From Thermoanaerobaculia bacterium (lineage in GTDB: Bacteria; Acidobacteriota; Thermoanaerobaculia; Multivoradales; JAIOJS01), in NCBI GenBank assembly GCA_030429235.1, contig JAUIDB010000007.1, positions 116,677 through 180,676 on the forward strand: DNA of 64,000 bases. Reading direction: 5' to 3'. A program made the translations under genes and the position numbers. Shown one piece after another: positions 1 to 9,047 of the stretch; position 1 is the first letter of the stretch, and every line of letters starts with the position of its first letter. The notes beneath the pieces are model-generated. The model saw only the letters and a program-made list of their open reading frames with translations. It did not search any database and was not told the DNA's origin.

Positions 1-2
1 CG

Positions 3-3000
3 GAATCGACCTGCGACCGAGCCAACTACGGCATGGCCTTGCTGCGGGCCGGCGAAGAGGAGAAGGGCGTCGTGGAGCTCGAGGCAGTCCAGGCCGCGGA
101 TCCGCAGCTACCGCACAGCTGGTTCAATCTGGGCGTCGCCTACAAACGAACCGCCCAGTACGAGCGGGCCCTGGAGCAGTTCGAGCGGATGGTGGAGCTG
201 GTTCCCAACGAGCCGATCTCGCGCTTCAACCTCGGGACTCTCTACAAGCTCGCGGGACGTCTGGAGGAGGCGAGAGAGGAGCTCGAGACAGCGGCCCGGC
301 TCGATCCCAACCTGGCCGCTCCCCTGTTTCACCTCGCCTCGATCTTTCGCCAACAGGGCGCCGCCGAGCGCGAAGAGGAGGCGATGCAGCGTTTTCGCAA
401 GCTCAAGCGGCAGAACGAAGGAGCCGCGGTGTCCGAGGATCTGGAGTGGAGCTTCTACGCCGAGCTCTGCGAACGGATCGATCCCGCGCACGCGCCATCG
501 CCAGGGGACCCCGCGCCCCTGGCTTTCGAGGTAACGACCCTACTCGACGGGATCGAGGCCTCCCGGGCGGGAATCGAGCTCTTCGACCTCGGTAGCGACG
601 GGTCGACGGAGATCCTGGTCCACGACCCCGGCGGAGTCCGGCTCGTCGACCAGACCGGAGAGATCCTGGAGGTGGGTCTGGGAGAGCTCTCCGGTGTTCT
701 CGACATCGCTTCGGGGGATGTCGACGACGACGGACTGATGGATCTCGCCCTTCTCCTGCCACCGGGCCCGGTCCTGCTCCTCCAGCGCGACGGCGCCTTC
801 GTGCGCGACGAGACGAGCCTCTGGCCGCGAGGTACGTTCCGCTCCCTGCTCTGGCTCGACTGGGATCACGACTACGACCTCGATCTCTTCCTGCTCGGGG
901 CCGAGCCGCGACTCCTGCGCAACGATGGCAAGCTGCCGGACGCCGACGCTCCCGACTGGAGTGACCGCACGGCCTCCTTCCCCTTCGTCGCCGGAGAGAT
1001 CACGAGCGGCGCCGTCTTCGACTTCGAGCCCGACACCCAAGGTCAAGAACTCGTGACTCTCGACGCGGCGGGCCAGGCGACGCTCTACCGCGACCGGCTC
1101 GCCGGCGTCTACGAACCCAAGCCCCTAACCGCCTGCCCCGAGGGTTCGGATTCGATTCTTCCCTTCGATCTGGACAACGATTCCCGCACCGACCTTCTGG
1201 TCTCCGGGCGGGAGGGCGTGACCTGGCTGCGCAACCAGGCTACCGGCTTTGTCGCCCACCCGCTCAGCGCGCTGAAGACTACGACGCTGGCGATGGCCGA
1301 CCTCGAGAATCGGGGACTCTCGGACCTCGTGACGGCGGCGGGGGCGCTCCGCAATCAGGGGCTGGGCGAGTTGGCCGAACCGTCCCGCCCGGCGGGCTTT
1401 GCGGAGGCACCCGTTGCCCTCGTCTCCTCCGACCTGGACCGCGACGGTCGGGTCGATCTCGTCAGCCTCGACGCCAACGGGCGCCTCGAGCTGTTGCTGA
1501 ACCGAACCGAGACGGCGCATCAGTTCGTCCTCTTGAGCTTTACCGGGCGCAAGAACCTGAAGCTCGCTCCCGGCTCCGAGGTCGAGGTCAAGGCCGGGCG
1601 CCTCTACCAGAAGAAGGCTTACGACGGGCTGCCCCTCCACTTCGGGCTGGGGGCCTACTCGGAGATCGACACCGTGCGTTTGACCTGGCCCAACGGCTTG
1701 ATTCAAAACGAGTCCAGACAGCCCGCGGGCCAGAGCCATCGCTACGAGGAAGCACAGCGGCTCTCCGGTTCCTGCCCGATGATCTACACCTGGGACGGCG
1801 AGTCGTTCCGGTTCATCACCGACGTCCTGGGCGTCGCTCCCCTGGGGGCCTCGGCCGGCGACGGGGAGACCTTCCCGGTAGACCATGACGAGCACATCCA
1901 GATACCGGGTGATGCCCTGGTCGAGCGGGACGGCCGGCTGGAAATTCGCATCGTCGAAGAACTCCGCGAGGTCGCCTATCTCGACGAGATCCAGTTGATC
2001 GCCGTTGATCGGGAGGCGGATCTCGACCTCTTCGTCAACGACAAGTTCCAAGGCCCCCCCTTCCCGCACGAGTTGACCCTCTACGGGGCTCGGGAACGGC
2101 TGCATCCCCTGAGCGCCATCGACCATCGGGGTCGTGACGTCCTGGACCGCGTAATGGCCCGAGATCAGCGCTACCCCGATTCCTTCTCGCGCAGTCGCTC
2201 GGCGGTGGCCGAGATGCACACCTTGGAGCTCGACTTCGGAGACGTGGCGGCGGACAACCAGGCGGTGCTGGTGCTCGACGGCTGGGTCGACTGGGCCGAC
2301 GGCTCGACCTTCCTGGCGACGTCGCAGAACCCCGGGGCCGAGCTCGTGACCCCCTATCTCGAGGTTCTCGACGCCGCCGGGGAGTGGCAGGTCGTGGTCC
2401 CCGACATGGGCATGCCGGCTGGCAAACCCAAGGCCATCGTCGTCGATCTGCGGGATCGCTTCCTGTCGGAGAGCCGTCGGGTGCGCATCACGACCAACGT
2501 CTGCGTCTACTGGGACGAGATCTTTCTCGCCGAAGACGCGCTCGACCCCGCCGTGCGGCGAACCGCCCTCCATCCCGACGAAGCGACCCTTCGGTTTGCT
2601 GGCTTCTCGCGACCGGTCCTCCATCCCGAGCGCAAGCAGCCCGAGTCCTTCGTCTACGCGGACCGTAGCTCGACCTCGATGTGGAACCCGACGAAAGGCC
2701 TCTACACGCGCTACGGCGACGTCCGGGGCCTTCTCGACACCGTCGACGACCGCTTCGTAATCATGGGGTCCGGCGACGAGGTCCAGCTCCTCTTCGATGT
2801 TTCGCGGCTACCAGCTCTCGAGCCGGGACAGCGACGGGACTGGGTCCTGAAGGTCGATGGCTGGGCCAAGGATGGCGATGCCAATACGATCGACTCCCAG
2901 ACCGTCGGTCCCCTGCCTTTCCACGGCATGCCGGCCTACCCCTACGACGCGCCCCACCGGTACCCGGACACGCCAGCGCACCGAGAGGTTCTCGAGACGC

Positions 3001-3116
3001 TCCATACACGACCGGCTCTGGTCCTCACCCGTCCCCTGGTGGAGGAGGCCCGAGGCGGTCCGGAATCGCAGCGACGGACGGGATCGAGTCGAGAACTCGG
3101 GTCGGTCGATCCCTGA
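3..3116 (+). CDS. TPR and ASPIC/FG-GAP repeat protein, 5' end outside window
   Basis: The frame is open to the window edge, so the N-terminus is missing; the ATG at 33 lies inside a TPR helix and is not the true start. The first ~130 residues are TPR units (WFNLGVAYKRTAQYERALEQF and similar). Several FG-GAP/VCBS calcium-loop motifs follow (DVDDDGLMDLALL, DLDNDSRTDLLVSG, DLDRDGRVDLVSL), then an UnbV/ASPIC-type segment (LTWPNGLIQNE). About 430 residues of unassigned C-terminal sequence begin near SCPMIYTWDGESFRF. Such proteins are usually secreted and are abundant in Acidobacteriota and Planctomycetota; their molecular role is generally unknown, with protein or glycan binding inferred. It converges on the amidohydrolase gene 21 bases downstream. 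Confidence 0.85.
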   Translation, partial: ESTCDRANYGMALLRAGEEEKGVVELEAVQAADPQLPHSWFNLGVAYKRTAQYERALEQFERMVELVPNEPISRFNLGTLYKLAGRLEEAREELETAARLDPNLAAPLFHLASIFRQQGAAEREEEAMQRFRKLKRQNEGAAVSEDLEWSFYAELCERIDPAHAPSPGDPAPLAFEVTTLLDGIEASRAGIELFDLGSDGSTEILVHDPGGVRLVDQTGEILEVGLGELSGVLDIASGDVDDDGLMDLALLLPPGPVLLLQRDGAFVRDETSLWPRGTFRSLLWLDWDHDYDLDLFLLGAEPRLLRNDGKLPDADAPDWSDRTASFPFVAGEITSGAVFDFEPDTQGQELVTLDAAGQATLYRDRLAGVYEPKPLTACPEGSDSILPFDLDNDSRTDLLVSGREGVTWLRNQATGFVAHPLSALKTTTLAMADLENRGLSDLVTAAGALRNQGLGELAEPSRPAGFAEAPVALVSSDLDRDGRVDLVSLDANGRLELLLNRTETAHQFVLLSFTGRKNLKLAPGSEVEVKAGRLYQKKAYDGLPLHFGLGAYSEIDTVRLTWPNGLIQNESRQPAGQSHRYEEAQRLSGSCPMIYTWDGESFRFITDVLGVAPLGASAGDGETFPVDHDEHIQIPGDALVERDGRLEIRIVEELREVAYLDEIQLIAVDREADLDLFVNDKFQGPPFPHELTLYGARERLHPLSAIDHRGRDVLDRVMARDQRYPDSFSRSRSAVAEMHTLELDFGDVAADNQAVLVLDGWVDWADGSTFLATSQNPGAELVTPYLEVLDAAGEWQVVVPDMGMPAGKPKAIVVDLRDRFLSESRRVRITTNVCVYWDEIFLAEDALDPAVRRTALHPDEATLRFAGFSRPVLHPERKQPESFVYADRSSTSMWNPTKGLYTRYGDVRGLLDTVDDRFVIMGSGDEVQLLFDVSRLPALEPGQRRDWVLKVDGWAKDGDANTIDSQTVGPLPFHGMPAYPYDAPHRYPDTPAHREVLETLHTRPALVLTRPLVEEARGGPESQRRTGSSRELGSVDP

Positions 3117-3137
3117 GGAATCGCGACTAGCGATCGA

Positions 3138-4130
3138 TCAGTCGGGCTCCCCCATACCTCGCTTGGCGGCGGCGATCCGTTCGTCGACGGTCTTCGAGGA
3201 CGGCGGCTTCGGCCCGCCCGGGCGCAGGTACTCTCGGTCCAGATAGCGGTGGGGTCCCGACCGCAGGTGGGCCCGCATGTCGTGCCCGACCCGACGCTTC
3301 CGCTCCCACCGGAGGCGGGGGATGTCGATCGGAGCGACCACCACCTTCTCGCCCGGCCCCGGATCCGCCTGGGCCAGGACCCGCCCGTCGTAGTCTACGA
3401 CCATCGAACCGCCGGGCCAGGAGAACGGAGGGTAGTTCTCGAGTCTCGCCCCCTGGTTGGAGGCCACGACATAGGCCGTGTTCTCCAGAGCCCGCGTGCG
3501 ATTGACCAGCGTCCACCAGTCCATCGGCTCCTGGGTTCCCCAGGGGTCCATGTAGGCGGAGATGCGGATGATCACCTCGGCCCCGTTGAAGGCGATCTGT
3601 CGTATCGTCTCCGGGAAGAGCCAGTCGTAGCAGATCGCGACACCCAGCTTGCCGAGAGGGGTGTCCACCACGGGGAAGGGGTCGTCAGGGTAGTCGAGAA
3701 GATCGGCCGGGCTGGTGTGCATCTCCCAGGGGATCCAGGTGTTGACCTTGCGGTACTTCGACAGGATGCCCCCAGGGCCGATCAGCAGGGTACTGTTGAA
3801 CACGTGGCCTGGCCACGCCGGGTCCTTTTCGAGGAAGCTTCCGGTTTGGATGTAGACCTGGTACTTGGAGGCGACCTTGACGTAGCGGTCGGTGTGGGCG
3901 TTGGGAAGTTCCACTGCCAGCCGCTCGTGCAGCGCCTCCGCGCTTGCGTACACCGGTGGCGAATGCGCAAACTCTGGAAATACCAGGAGCCGGACGTCGA
4001 AGAACGGTCGGTAGCCGACGATCGTTTGCTCGATGATCTCGCACATCCGGTCGACGCGGTCTCCGATCTCCTCTCGATCCGAGGGAGAGGGAAAGTCGGT
4101 CTGGCAAGCAGCGGCGTAGTAGAGAGTCAT
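3138..4130 (-). CDS. carbon-nitrogen hydrolase (nitrilase/amidase superfamily)
   Basis: A 330-residue nitrilase-superfamily enzyme hydrolysing a C-N bond of an amide, nitrile or carbamoyl substrate. The Glu-Lys-Cys catalytic triad is readable: E53 in VFPEFAH, K128 in SKYRKVN and C167 in VAICYDWLFPE. Length and motif spacing match the family. There is no signal peptide, so it is probably cytoplasmic. The substrate cannot be deduced; the FPE motif and length suit aliphatic amidase or N-carbamoyl hydrolase branches. It reads alone on the minus strand, convergent with the TPR protein. Confidence 0.88.
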   Translation of the reverse strand: MTLYYAAACQTDFPSPSDREEIGDRVDRMCEIIEQTIVGYRPFFDVRLLVFPEFAHSPPVYASAEALHERLAVELPNAHTDRYVKVASKYQVYIQTGSFLEKDPAWPGHVFNSTLLIGPGGILSKYRKVNTWIPWEMHTSPADLLDYPDDPFPVVDTPLGKLGVAICYDWLFPETIRQIAFNGAEVIIRISAYMDPWGTQEPMDWWTLVNRTRALENTAYVVASNQGARLENYPPFSWPGGSMVVDYDGRVLAQADPGPGEKVVVAPIDIPRLRWERKRRVGHDMRAHLRSGPHRYLDREYLRPGGPKPPSSKTVDERIAAAKRGMGEPD

Positions 4131-4292
4131 GTCGCGCCGATTCTAGCGAACCCGTGCGAGCGGTCGGAACTCACCGAGCAGCGAGACCAACCCAGCCTCG
4201 ATGGGTCCAGATGAGGGCGGCGGCGCCCGGCGGTGTGCACCCTCCAGTTCGAGGTGCCGTCCCACGAAATCGCCACCGCCCCCGCCGGAGTG

Positions 4293-4634
4293 CTACCGGA
4301 CGTGGAGCGAGCCCACCATTGTTGGGTGGTAGGTGCAGAGGTAGTCGATCTCTCCTGGAACTGAGATTCGGTAGCGCCAGGACTCTCCCGAAGCGATGTC
4401 CTTCGAGTCGAATTCCCCGCTCTCGGCGGTCACCGTATGAACGAGAAGGTCGCGATTGGTCCAGACCACCGTGTCTCCAACTCGGAGGTCCAGTACCTTC
4501 GGTGAGTAAGAGGTGGCGTCGATGACGACCTGGTGGATCTGAGCGGAGGGCCCAGATTCGCATCCGGTCGCCAGGAGAGCCATCAGCAGGCCCGCGACGA
4601 GAGCAGTGGCCCCTAAGTGTGGTCTCTGAGACAT
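4293..4634 (-). CDS. plastocyanin/azurin-like cupredoxin lipoprotein
   Basis: A 113-residue type 1 copper protein. A short signal sequence ends in a lipobox (LATGC, Cys25), so it should be a periplasm-facing lipoprotein. The blue-copper ligand set is present: H66 in LVHTV and C100, H103, M106 in YLCTYHPTM. The fold corresponds to the Copper-bind family and the likely role is single-electron transfer or copper binding. It lies 9 bases downstream of the DUF4142 gene and is probably cotranscribed with it. The electron partner is unknown; the di-haem cytochrome about 1.5 kb away is a candidate by proximity only. Confidence 0.85.
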   Translation of the reverse strand: MSQRPHLGATALVAGLLMALLATGCESGPSAQIHQVVIDATSYSPKVLDLRVGDTVVWTNRDLLVHTVTAESGEFDSKDIASGESWRYRISVPGEIDYLCTYHPTMVGSLHVR

Positions 4635-4643
4635 CTCGAACTC

Positions 4644-5162
4644 TCAGTGGCTTCCGAGGTCGGACTGTAGTTGCTTGGCGTGTTCCAGGTGCGCCACGAA
4701 GGCGGGACGGACTTTCACCAACAGAGCCTTGAGTTCGTCGTTGTGAGCGTTGGGAATGAGGACCTGGTCGAGAGCCTCGAGGACCTGCTCGTGGTAGGCC
4801 ACCTCGTGGTCGATGTAGCTGACGTCGAAGGCTTTGCCGGTGAGGTTCTCGAGTCTGGCGACGTTCTTCGCGCCACCGTCCTGCAGCTCTCGGCTGGTCG
4901 GGCTGGCCTCGGGCGTAACCCCGAGCCTGCCGACGAGTTCGGCGGCTGCCTGGTTGACCCCAGTGTGGTCGTTCATCATCAGCTTGCCGAAGTTCCGTAC
5001 TCGTTCGTCGTTCCCCTTGGACGCTGCCAACCGACCTGCATCGACGTCCACCTGGTTCGCGGCCACGACGATGGCTGCAATCTGAGCGTCATTGGGGGTT
5101 TGGGCTGATACGGCCGAGGTGGCCACAAGCAGGGCAACGAAGGGGATCAGGTAGTGCTTCAT
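4644..5162 (-). CDS. DUF4142 exported protein
   Basis: A 172-residue exported helical protein of the DUF4142 family (ferritin-like/four-helix type). Features are the signal peptide MKHYLIPFVALLVATSAVSA and the family sequence VRNFGKLMMNDHTGVN. The start at 5162 is chosen because an AAAGGA ribosome binding site sits just upstream and a signal peptide follows directly; the longer open frame to 5393 adds 77 residues without domain character. Members are often linked to envelope stress, but biochemistry is not established. It precedes the cupredoxin gene by 9 bases, suggesting a two-gene operon. Confidence 0.82.
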   Translation of the reverse strand: MKHYLIPFVALLVATSAVSAQTPNDAQIAAIVVAANQVDVDAGRLAASKGNDERVRNFGKLMMNDHTGVNQAAAELVGRLGVTPEASPTSRELQDGGAKNVARLENLTGKAFDVSYIDHEVAYHEQVLEALDQVLIPNAHNDELKALLVKVRPAFVAHLEHAKQLQSDLGSH

Positions 5163-5393
5163 CGTTAGTTCCTTTCGTGAGTTTGGAAACAGGGTTCTCT
5201 CGGATACGGCTTGTTCGTCTTGGTGAGTCCCCGCCGCTAGGTCCTGCGACACTGGCCGGCGAGCCCCGATCACGAGGGTGGAGGCGCTGAGCGCCAGGGA
5301 AGGCGTGGCAGGATGGGTGGGGCAGGGGTCTGAATAGATGTGTGACGTGATCGGGGTCGCCGAGGCTCTGTGCGAAGTTGTCGGTGGTGTCAC

Positions 5394-6050
5394 CTAGGAG
5401 TGGCGGTCGGGATCTCCTGACCCGAGCAGTGCTAGTACCTGGCGCTCGCGAGCGGTGTCCTTCTCGAAGAGACCTCGGCTGGCAACCGTTCGCATCGCGG
5501 ACGCACGTTTCTTGGCTCCGCGCATCGAGAGGCAGAGGTGACGGGCTTCGACCAGGACCAGCACCCCAAGGGGGTCGAGATGCTCGACGATCGCATCCGC
5601 TATTTGGGCTGTCATGCGCTCCTGAAGCTGGGGACGACGTGCGAATACGTCTACCGTACGAGCCAGCTTCGAGAGTCCGACGACCCGCCCATGCGACGGC
5701 AAGTAGGCGATGTGGGCGGTACCGATCACCGGCAGTAGGTGGTGTTCGCAGAGGCTGGTGAACTCGATATCGGAAAGGGTAACGAGATCCCGAGAGTGAT
5801 TTTCGAACGTTCGGCCCAAGTGCTCGGCTGGGTCTTCCAGAAGCCCCGAGAGTATTTCGGTGTAGGAGCGGGCCACCCTCTCCGGGGTGTCCCGCAGGCC
5901 CTCGCGCTCAGGGTCTTCTCCGAGTGCGTCGAGCATTTCGCGCACGGCATTCGCCAGTCGAGAGAGATCGACCGGCCGTGGTGGTCGTGCCTCGGGCGCT
6001 ACATCGGTCCGGCCGCGAATGGCAGCGAGCTGTTCTTGAAGGCAGCTCAT
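5394..6050 (-). CDS. folE: GTP cyclohydrolase I
   Basis: Converts GTP to 7,8-dihydroneopterin triphosphate, the first step of tetrahydrofolate/biopterin and, in many bacteria, queuosine synthesis. The 218 residues include the zinc ligands C101 and H104 in SLCEHHLLPVIG and C173 in RHLCLSMRG, plus the signature GLSKLARTVDVFARRPQLQERMT. Length is typical of type IA FolE. Its ATG overlaps the stop of the di-haem cytochrome gene as ATGA, so it is probably translationally coupled and transcribed from the 7.45 kb operator region. Pairing with a cytochrome and an Fe-S regulator, rather than with folate genes, is unusual and suggests a stress-inducible copy. Confidence 0.93.
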   Translation of the reverse strand: MSCLQEQLAAIRGRTDVAPEARPPRPVDLSRLANAVREMLDALGEDPEREGLRDTPERVARSYTEILSGLLEDPAEHLGRTFENHSRDLVTLSDIEFTSLCEHHLLPVIGTAHIAYLPSHGRVVGLSKLARTVDVFARRPQLQERMTAQIADAIVEHLDPLGVLVLVEARHLCLSMRGAKKRASAMRTVASRGLFEKDTARERQVLALLGSGDPDRHS

Positions 6051-7360
6051 AGCGACTTCAGGTACTCGACGAGATCGAGCTTCTCGGTCTCGGTCAGCTC
6101 CAACTCGAAATGGTCGTCATAGTGCTCCACGACCGCCAGCAGCGTTGGGAAGCGACCGTCGTGGTAGAAGCCGCCTTTGGTGTGGGACCAGAGTCCTTTG
6201 AGTGGTGTCGTTCGGTAGCGTCCTTCAGGGCCTCGGTCGGCCTGGAAACTGTCGATGCCGATCTCCTCTGGGGTGTGGAGGTTCCATCCTGGATCTGTGA
6301 ACAGCGGTGGGACGTGACAGTCGCTACAAGCCGCTTTGCCGAGGAAGATGGCTTCACCTCGCCGCGCTGCTGCCTGGTCGAAGGTATCGGCTGGCGGTTT
6401 TGGAGCCGGGATGGCCAGCTGGTACAGGTGAAGATCAGCCAGGTGAGACGAAACGAGGTCCGGCTTGTCGCGCACGTCGTCGATGCCGGCGGCTGCCGCG
6501 ATCGGGTACTTCTCCTCGTCGGCGAGTCGAGGATCGTAGAAACGTCCCAGGCCGTTCATCTCATGGCCCGCCACGAAGGCATTCCAGTAGGGCATCGAAC
6601 CCCAGCCCTCGTAGGTGTGGAGGTTGACGCCAGCCAAGCCAAAAGCAGGTGGAATCAAGACGGCTCCCGAGGCACCGTCCGGCCGGAAGGCTTTGCCGTC
6701 GAGGTTCAGGTGCGCGTCGAACCGCCCTGGCCCCCAGCTGTTCAGGACCGTGCGGACGGTCTCCTCGTCGACCCCGAGGAGGTCGGAGAACGGTTCGAGG
6801 TTCGGCGCGAGCGCGAGGATGGCGCCGACGTCGAGGTCGCGGTTCGCCCAGCCGTCGAGGCGCCGCCCTACTCCGGGAGCCAAGGAGTCGTCGACGGTAG
6901 AGTGGCAGAAGGCGCAGGTGATTCCGAGGTCCTCGAGCTCTCCGCGGTCGGTTACGTTCGCCACCACGCCTACTACGGCGAAACGCTGGAACAGGAAGCG
7001 GGTGACGGCGGGGTCGTCGAGATCGACAGCGCCCTGCACCAGGGCTCGCCGCACCGAAGGGGGTAGGTTGTTGGAGTCCACCTTGACCCCCAGTTCGAGA
7101 GCCTGGCGAGGGGAAACCTGGGAGAGGAGTTCATCGAGTCCGAGGGCGTTGGAGAAGAAAAGATTGCTGCCGAAGGGTTCGTAGCGGAACCGAATGCGCC
7201 CTCGTTCGATCGATTCGACCGCGTGGGAAGCGACGAGGTCGATGCGTGCCTCTTCGGTCTCGGCTTCCGGGGCCGTCGGTCTCGCTGATCCTTCGGGTGG
7301 TCCGCTGGGGGGCATCATTAGGATGGCGGTAGCCGACAGCGTCAACAGTTTGGTGATCAT
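6047..7360 (-). CDS. di-haem cytochrome c (CcP/MauG-like)
   Basis: An exported 437-residue cytochrome with two covalent haem sites: CAFCH (149-153) and CSDCH (345-349). The N-terminus has a short hydrophobic stretch consistent with export. The C-terminal half (TTPLKGLWSHTKGGFYHDGRFPTLLAVVEHY) is characteristic of the di-haem cytochrome c peroxidase/MauG group. The peroxidase function is inferred from architecture, and the substrate could instead be an organic radical or cofactor. It is the first gene of the operon with folE (4-base overlap) and is divergent from the SufR-like regulator. A TTGACA/TATGAT promoter lies upstream with the -35 inside the shared palindrome. Confidence 0.82.
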   Translation of the reverse strand: MITKLLTLSATAILMMPPSGPPEGSARPTAPEAETEEARIDLVASHAVESIERGRIRFRYEPFGSNLFFSNALGLDELLSQVSPRQALELGVKVDSNNLPPSVRRALVQGAVDLDDPAVTRFLFQRFAVVGVVANVTDRGELEDLGITCAFCHSTVDDSLAPGVGRRLDGWANRDLDVGAILALAPNLEPFSDLLGVDEETVRTVLNSWGPGRFDAHLNLDGKAFRPDGASGAVLIPPAFGLAGVNLHTYEGWGSMPYWNAFVAGHEMNGLGRFYDPRLADEEKYPIAAAAGIDDVRDKPDLVSSHLADLHLYQLAIPAPKPPADTFDQAAARRGEAIFLGKAACSDCHVPPLFTDPGWNLHTPEEIGIDSFQADRGPEGRYRTTPLKGLWSHTKGGFYHDGRFPTLLAVVEHYDDHFELELTETEKLDLVEYLKSL

Positions 7361-7427
7361 CGCCTTGCTCCTTCAGTCCGAGTCAGGTTCTCGGCCCGGG
7401 AGGTCTGCCAGCCGGGCCATCACGAGC

Positions 7428-7455
7428 ATCATAAACGGAAAAACAAGTTTGTCAA
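7428..7455 (-). promoter_or_regulatory. sigma-70 promoter for cytochrome/folE operon
   Basis: On the minus strand TTGACA (7455-7450) and TATGAT (7433-7428) are separated by 16 bases. This is a near-consensus promoter about 70 bases before the cytochrome start. The -35 lies within the CAAGTT palindrome cluster, as expected for repression. Confidence 0.72.
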
Positions 7456-7470
7456 GTTTTAACTTGTTTT
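7439..7470. promoter_or_regulatory. palindromic operator between divergent promoters
   Basis: AAAACAAGTT (7440-7449) and AACTTGTTTT (7461-7470) are perfect 10-base inverted repeats with an 11-base spacer. A nested CAAGTT-TT-AACTTG (7453-7466) is a second, tighter palindrome, so three CAAGTT-type half-sites are packed together. The element covers both -35 regions and is AT-rich against a GC-rich background. The neighbouring SufR-like regulator is the obvious candidate ligand; that link is inference. Confidence 0.72.
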
Positions 7471-7492
7471 AATGGTTCTGGTGTCGTACAAT
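7464..7492 (+). promoter_or_regulatory. sigma-70 promoter for SufR-like regulator
   Basis: TTGTTT (7464-7469), a 17-base spacer and TACAAT (7487-7492) precede the regulator start by about 60 bases. The weak -35 overlaps the right arm of the operator, which would allow autoregulation. Confidence 0.55.
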
Positions 7493-7552
7493 AACCCTCG
7501 AGTCGAGTTCTGCCAGGCGGCGGCCGGGCACCACGAGATCAAAGGAGAGCAG

Positions 7553-8272
7553 ATGAGTAGCACCGAAACCCTGGAAGCCCTACCTCAGCCGAGGCAGTCG
7601 ATCCTGGTGGCTATCAAGCGGAAGGGGCCGATGGGAACTGCGGAACTCGCGGAGCGGATCGGCGTTTCGTACGAGGGCATGCGGCAGCAACTCGCCCAGC
7701 TAGAGCTCGACGGTTGGGTGGTGCGGCGGCTCGACCGTGAGCCGTCGCGCCCAGGGCGTCCGCGTTCACTGTTTCAGCTGACGACGGCGGGTGATCATCT
7801 GTTTCCAAAAGAGTACGACGAACTGGCTGTGGCTCTGATCGATGCTGTGGCAGATCGTCTGGGCCCGCCGGCGGTGCGTCAACTTCTAGAAGAGGTAGCT
7901 CGCAAGAAGGTGGAGTTCTGGGAGCCCAAACTGGTGGGCAAATCATTCGAGGAGCGTCTGGAAGCCCTCAGCGATATCTATCAGTCTGACGACCCGTTCT
8001 GCCACGTGCAGTACGGAGATGACGATCAGCCGAGACTCGTCGAGATGAACTGTCCCTTCCTGGAGGTTGCTCGCCGTCGTCCGGCCCTTTGCAGCGTCAC
8101 GGTTTCGGTATTGCGACGTCTTCTAGGTCGTAGAGTCGTCCGTTCGGAACGATTTCAGGACGGCTGCGGTCGTTGCGTCTTCCGTATCGACAGCCAGGAA
8201 CTGTCCCAAGAAGTCGACTTCTTTGATTGGGAGCCTTCCCTCCCGGTAGCCGATTCCGAGGTGGGAAGTTGA
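7553..8272 (+). CDS. SufR-like Fe-S winged-helix transcriptional regulator
   Basis: A 239-residue regulator. An N-terminal winged helix (about 14-80: GTAELAERIGVSYEGMRQQL, then a PGRPRSLF wing) is followed by a C-terminal cysteine cluster C150, C167, C180, C205 and C208 (NCPFLEVARRRPALC and DGCGRC). This arrangement matches SufR-type repressors that sense through an Fe-S cluster. The ATG at 7553 has AAAGGAG six bases upstream; the frame extends to 7472 but that extension lacks domain character. No suf genes are adjacent. Instead it heads an operon with a flavin reductase and a CDGSH protein and is divergent from a cytochrome, so redox or nitric-oxide sensing is a reasonable inference. Confidence 0.83.
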   Translation: MSSTETLEALPQPRQSILVAIKRKGPMGTAELAERIGVSYEGMRQQLAQLELDGWVVRRLDREPSRPGRPRSLFQLTTAGDHLFPKEYDELAVALIDAVADRLGPPAVRQLLEEVARKKVEFWEPKLVGKSFEERLEALSDIYQSDDPFCHVQYGDDDQPRLVEMNCPFLEVARRRPALCSVTVSVLRRLLGRRVVRSERFQDGCGRCVFRIDSQELSQEVDFFDWEPSLPVADSEVGS

Positions 8273-8345
8273 TCACGTTGAATTATTGTTTCGACGACCG
8301 AACTCGCGTCGTGGCTTCGGGAACGCCAGTCCCGAGGAGCGAGTC

Positions 8346-9035
8346 GTGCAGATAGAAGCCGCGGTACTTCGCAGCTGGCCTCTCACGCCGTCTATTCATG
8401 CCATCGCCGTCCAGCGACCGCCGGACTTTCAGTTCGCGGCTGGCCAGCACGTCATGGTAGAGATCGAGACTCCAGCCGGCGGAGACGACCGGTTCCTGTC
8501 GATCGCCAGTGCACCATCCGACCAGTCCCTGGATTTTGCCGTCCGCGTCTCGCCGAGCGAGTTCAAGCAGGCCTTCCAGCGATTGCGAGCGGGTGAGCAG
8601 GTCCGCTTGATCGGCCCGTCTGGGCGGTTCCGACGCGATCCCGACCGCCCAGCGGTCCTGCTTTCGGGTGGCGTCGGAATCACTCCGCTGCGGAGCATGT
8701 TGCGCCAAGCGGCTCACCATGAACGGATGCCTGCCACTGTTCTAGTCTTTGGCAACCGGGAGCCGCGCGAGATTCCGTTCCGCGAAGAGCTCGACGCCAT
8801 GGCTTCGAGGGACAACATCCAAGTCTTCCATACAGTCGAGTCGGCAGGCGACTCCTGGGGCGGATCTCTAGGACGGATCGGTCCCGACCTCGTCCTCGAA
8901 GCCTCGCGAAGCCTTCACGACCCTGTCTTCTACCTTTGTGGACCACCGGCGATGGTGGAGGCCTTGGCCACGCTACTCGTGGAGCTGGGAGTCGACCGGG
9001 CCGACATTCTGAACGAACACTTCACCGGATATTGA
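8346..9035 (+). CDS. FAD/NAD(P)-binding ferredoxin-reductase-like protein
   Basis: About 229 residues with the ferredoxin-NADP reductase module. The FAD-binding barrel has the RFLSIASAP motif. The nucleotide-binding half has GGVGITPLRSML, and YLCGPPAMVEAL lies near the C-terminus. No fused 2Fe-2S domain is present, so electrons must pass to a separate partner, plausibly the CDGSH protein 12 bases downstream. The GTG at 8346 is chosen because GAGGAG lies six bases upstream; a TTG at 8286 in the same frame would add 20 weakly structured residues. It is probably cotranscribed with the regulator. Confidence 0.8.
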   Translation: MQIEAAVLRSWPLTPSIHAIAVQRPPDFQFAAGQHVMVEIETPAGGDDRFLSIASAPSDQSLDFAVRVSPSEFKQAFQRLRAGEQVRLIGPSGRFRRDPDRPAVLLSGGVGITPLRSMLRQAAHHERMPATVLVFGNREPREIPFREELDAMASRDNIQVFHTVESAGDSWGGSLGRIGPDLVLEASRSLHDPVFYLCGPPAMVEALATLLVELGVDRADILNEHFTGY

Positions 9036-9047
9036 GGAGCATCGTGC

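Noticed and set aside
1125-2624. 499-codon antisense open frame under the TPR/ASPIC gene
   Set aside because: Low-complexity translation without domains; it mirrors a real gene and results from high GC third positions.
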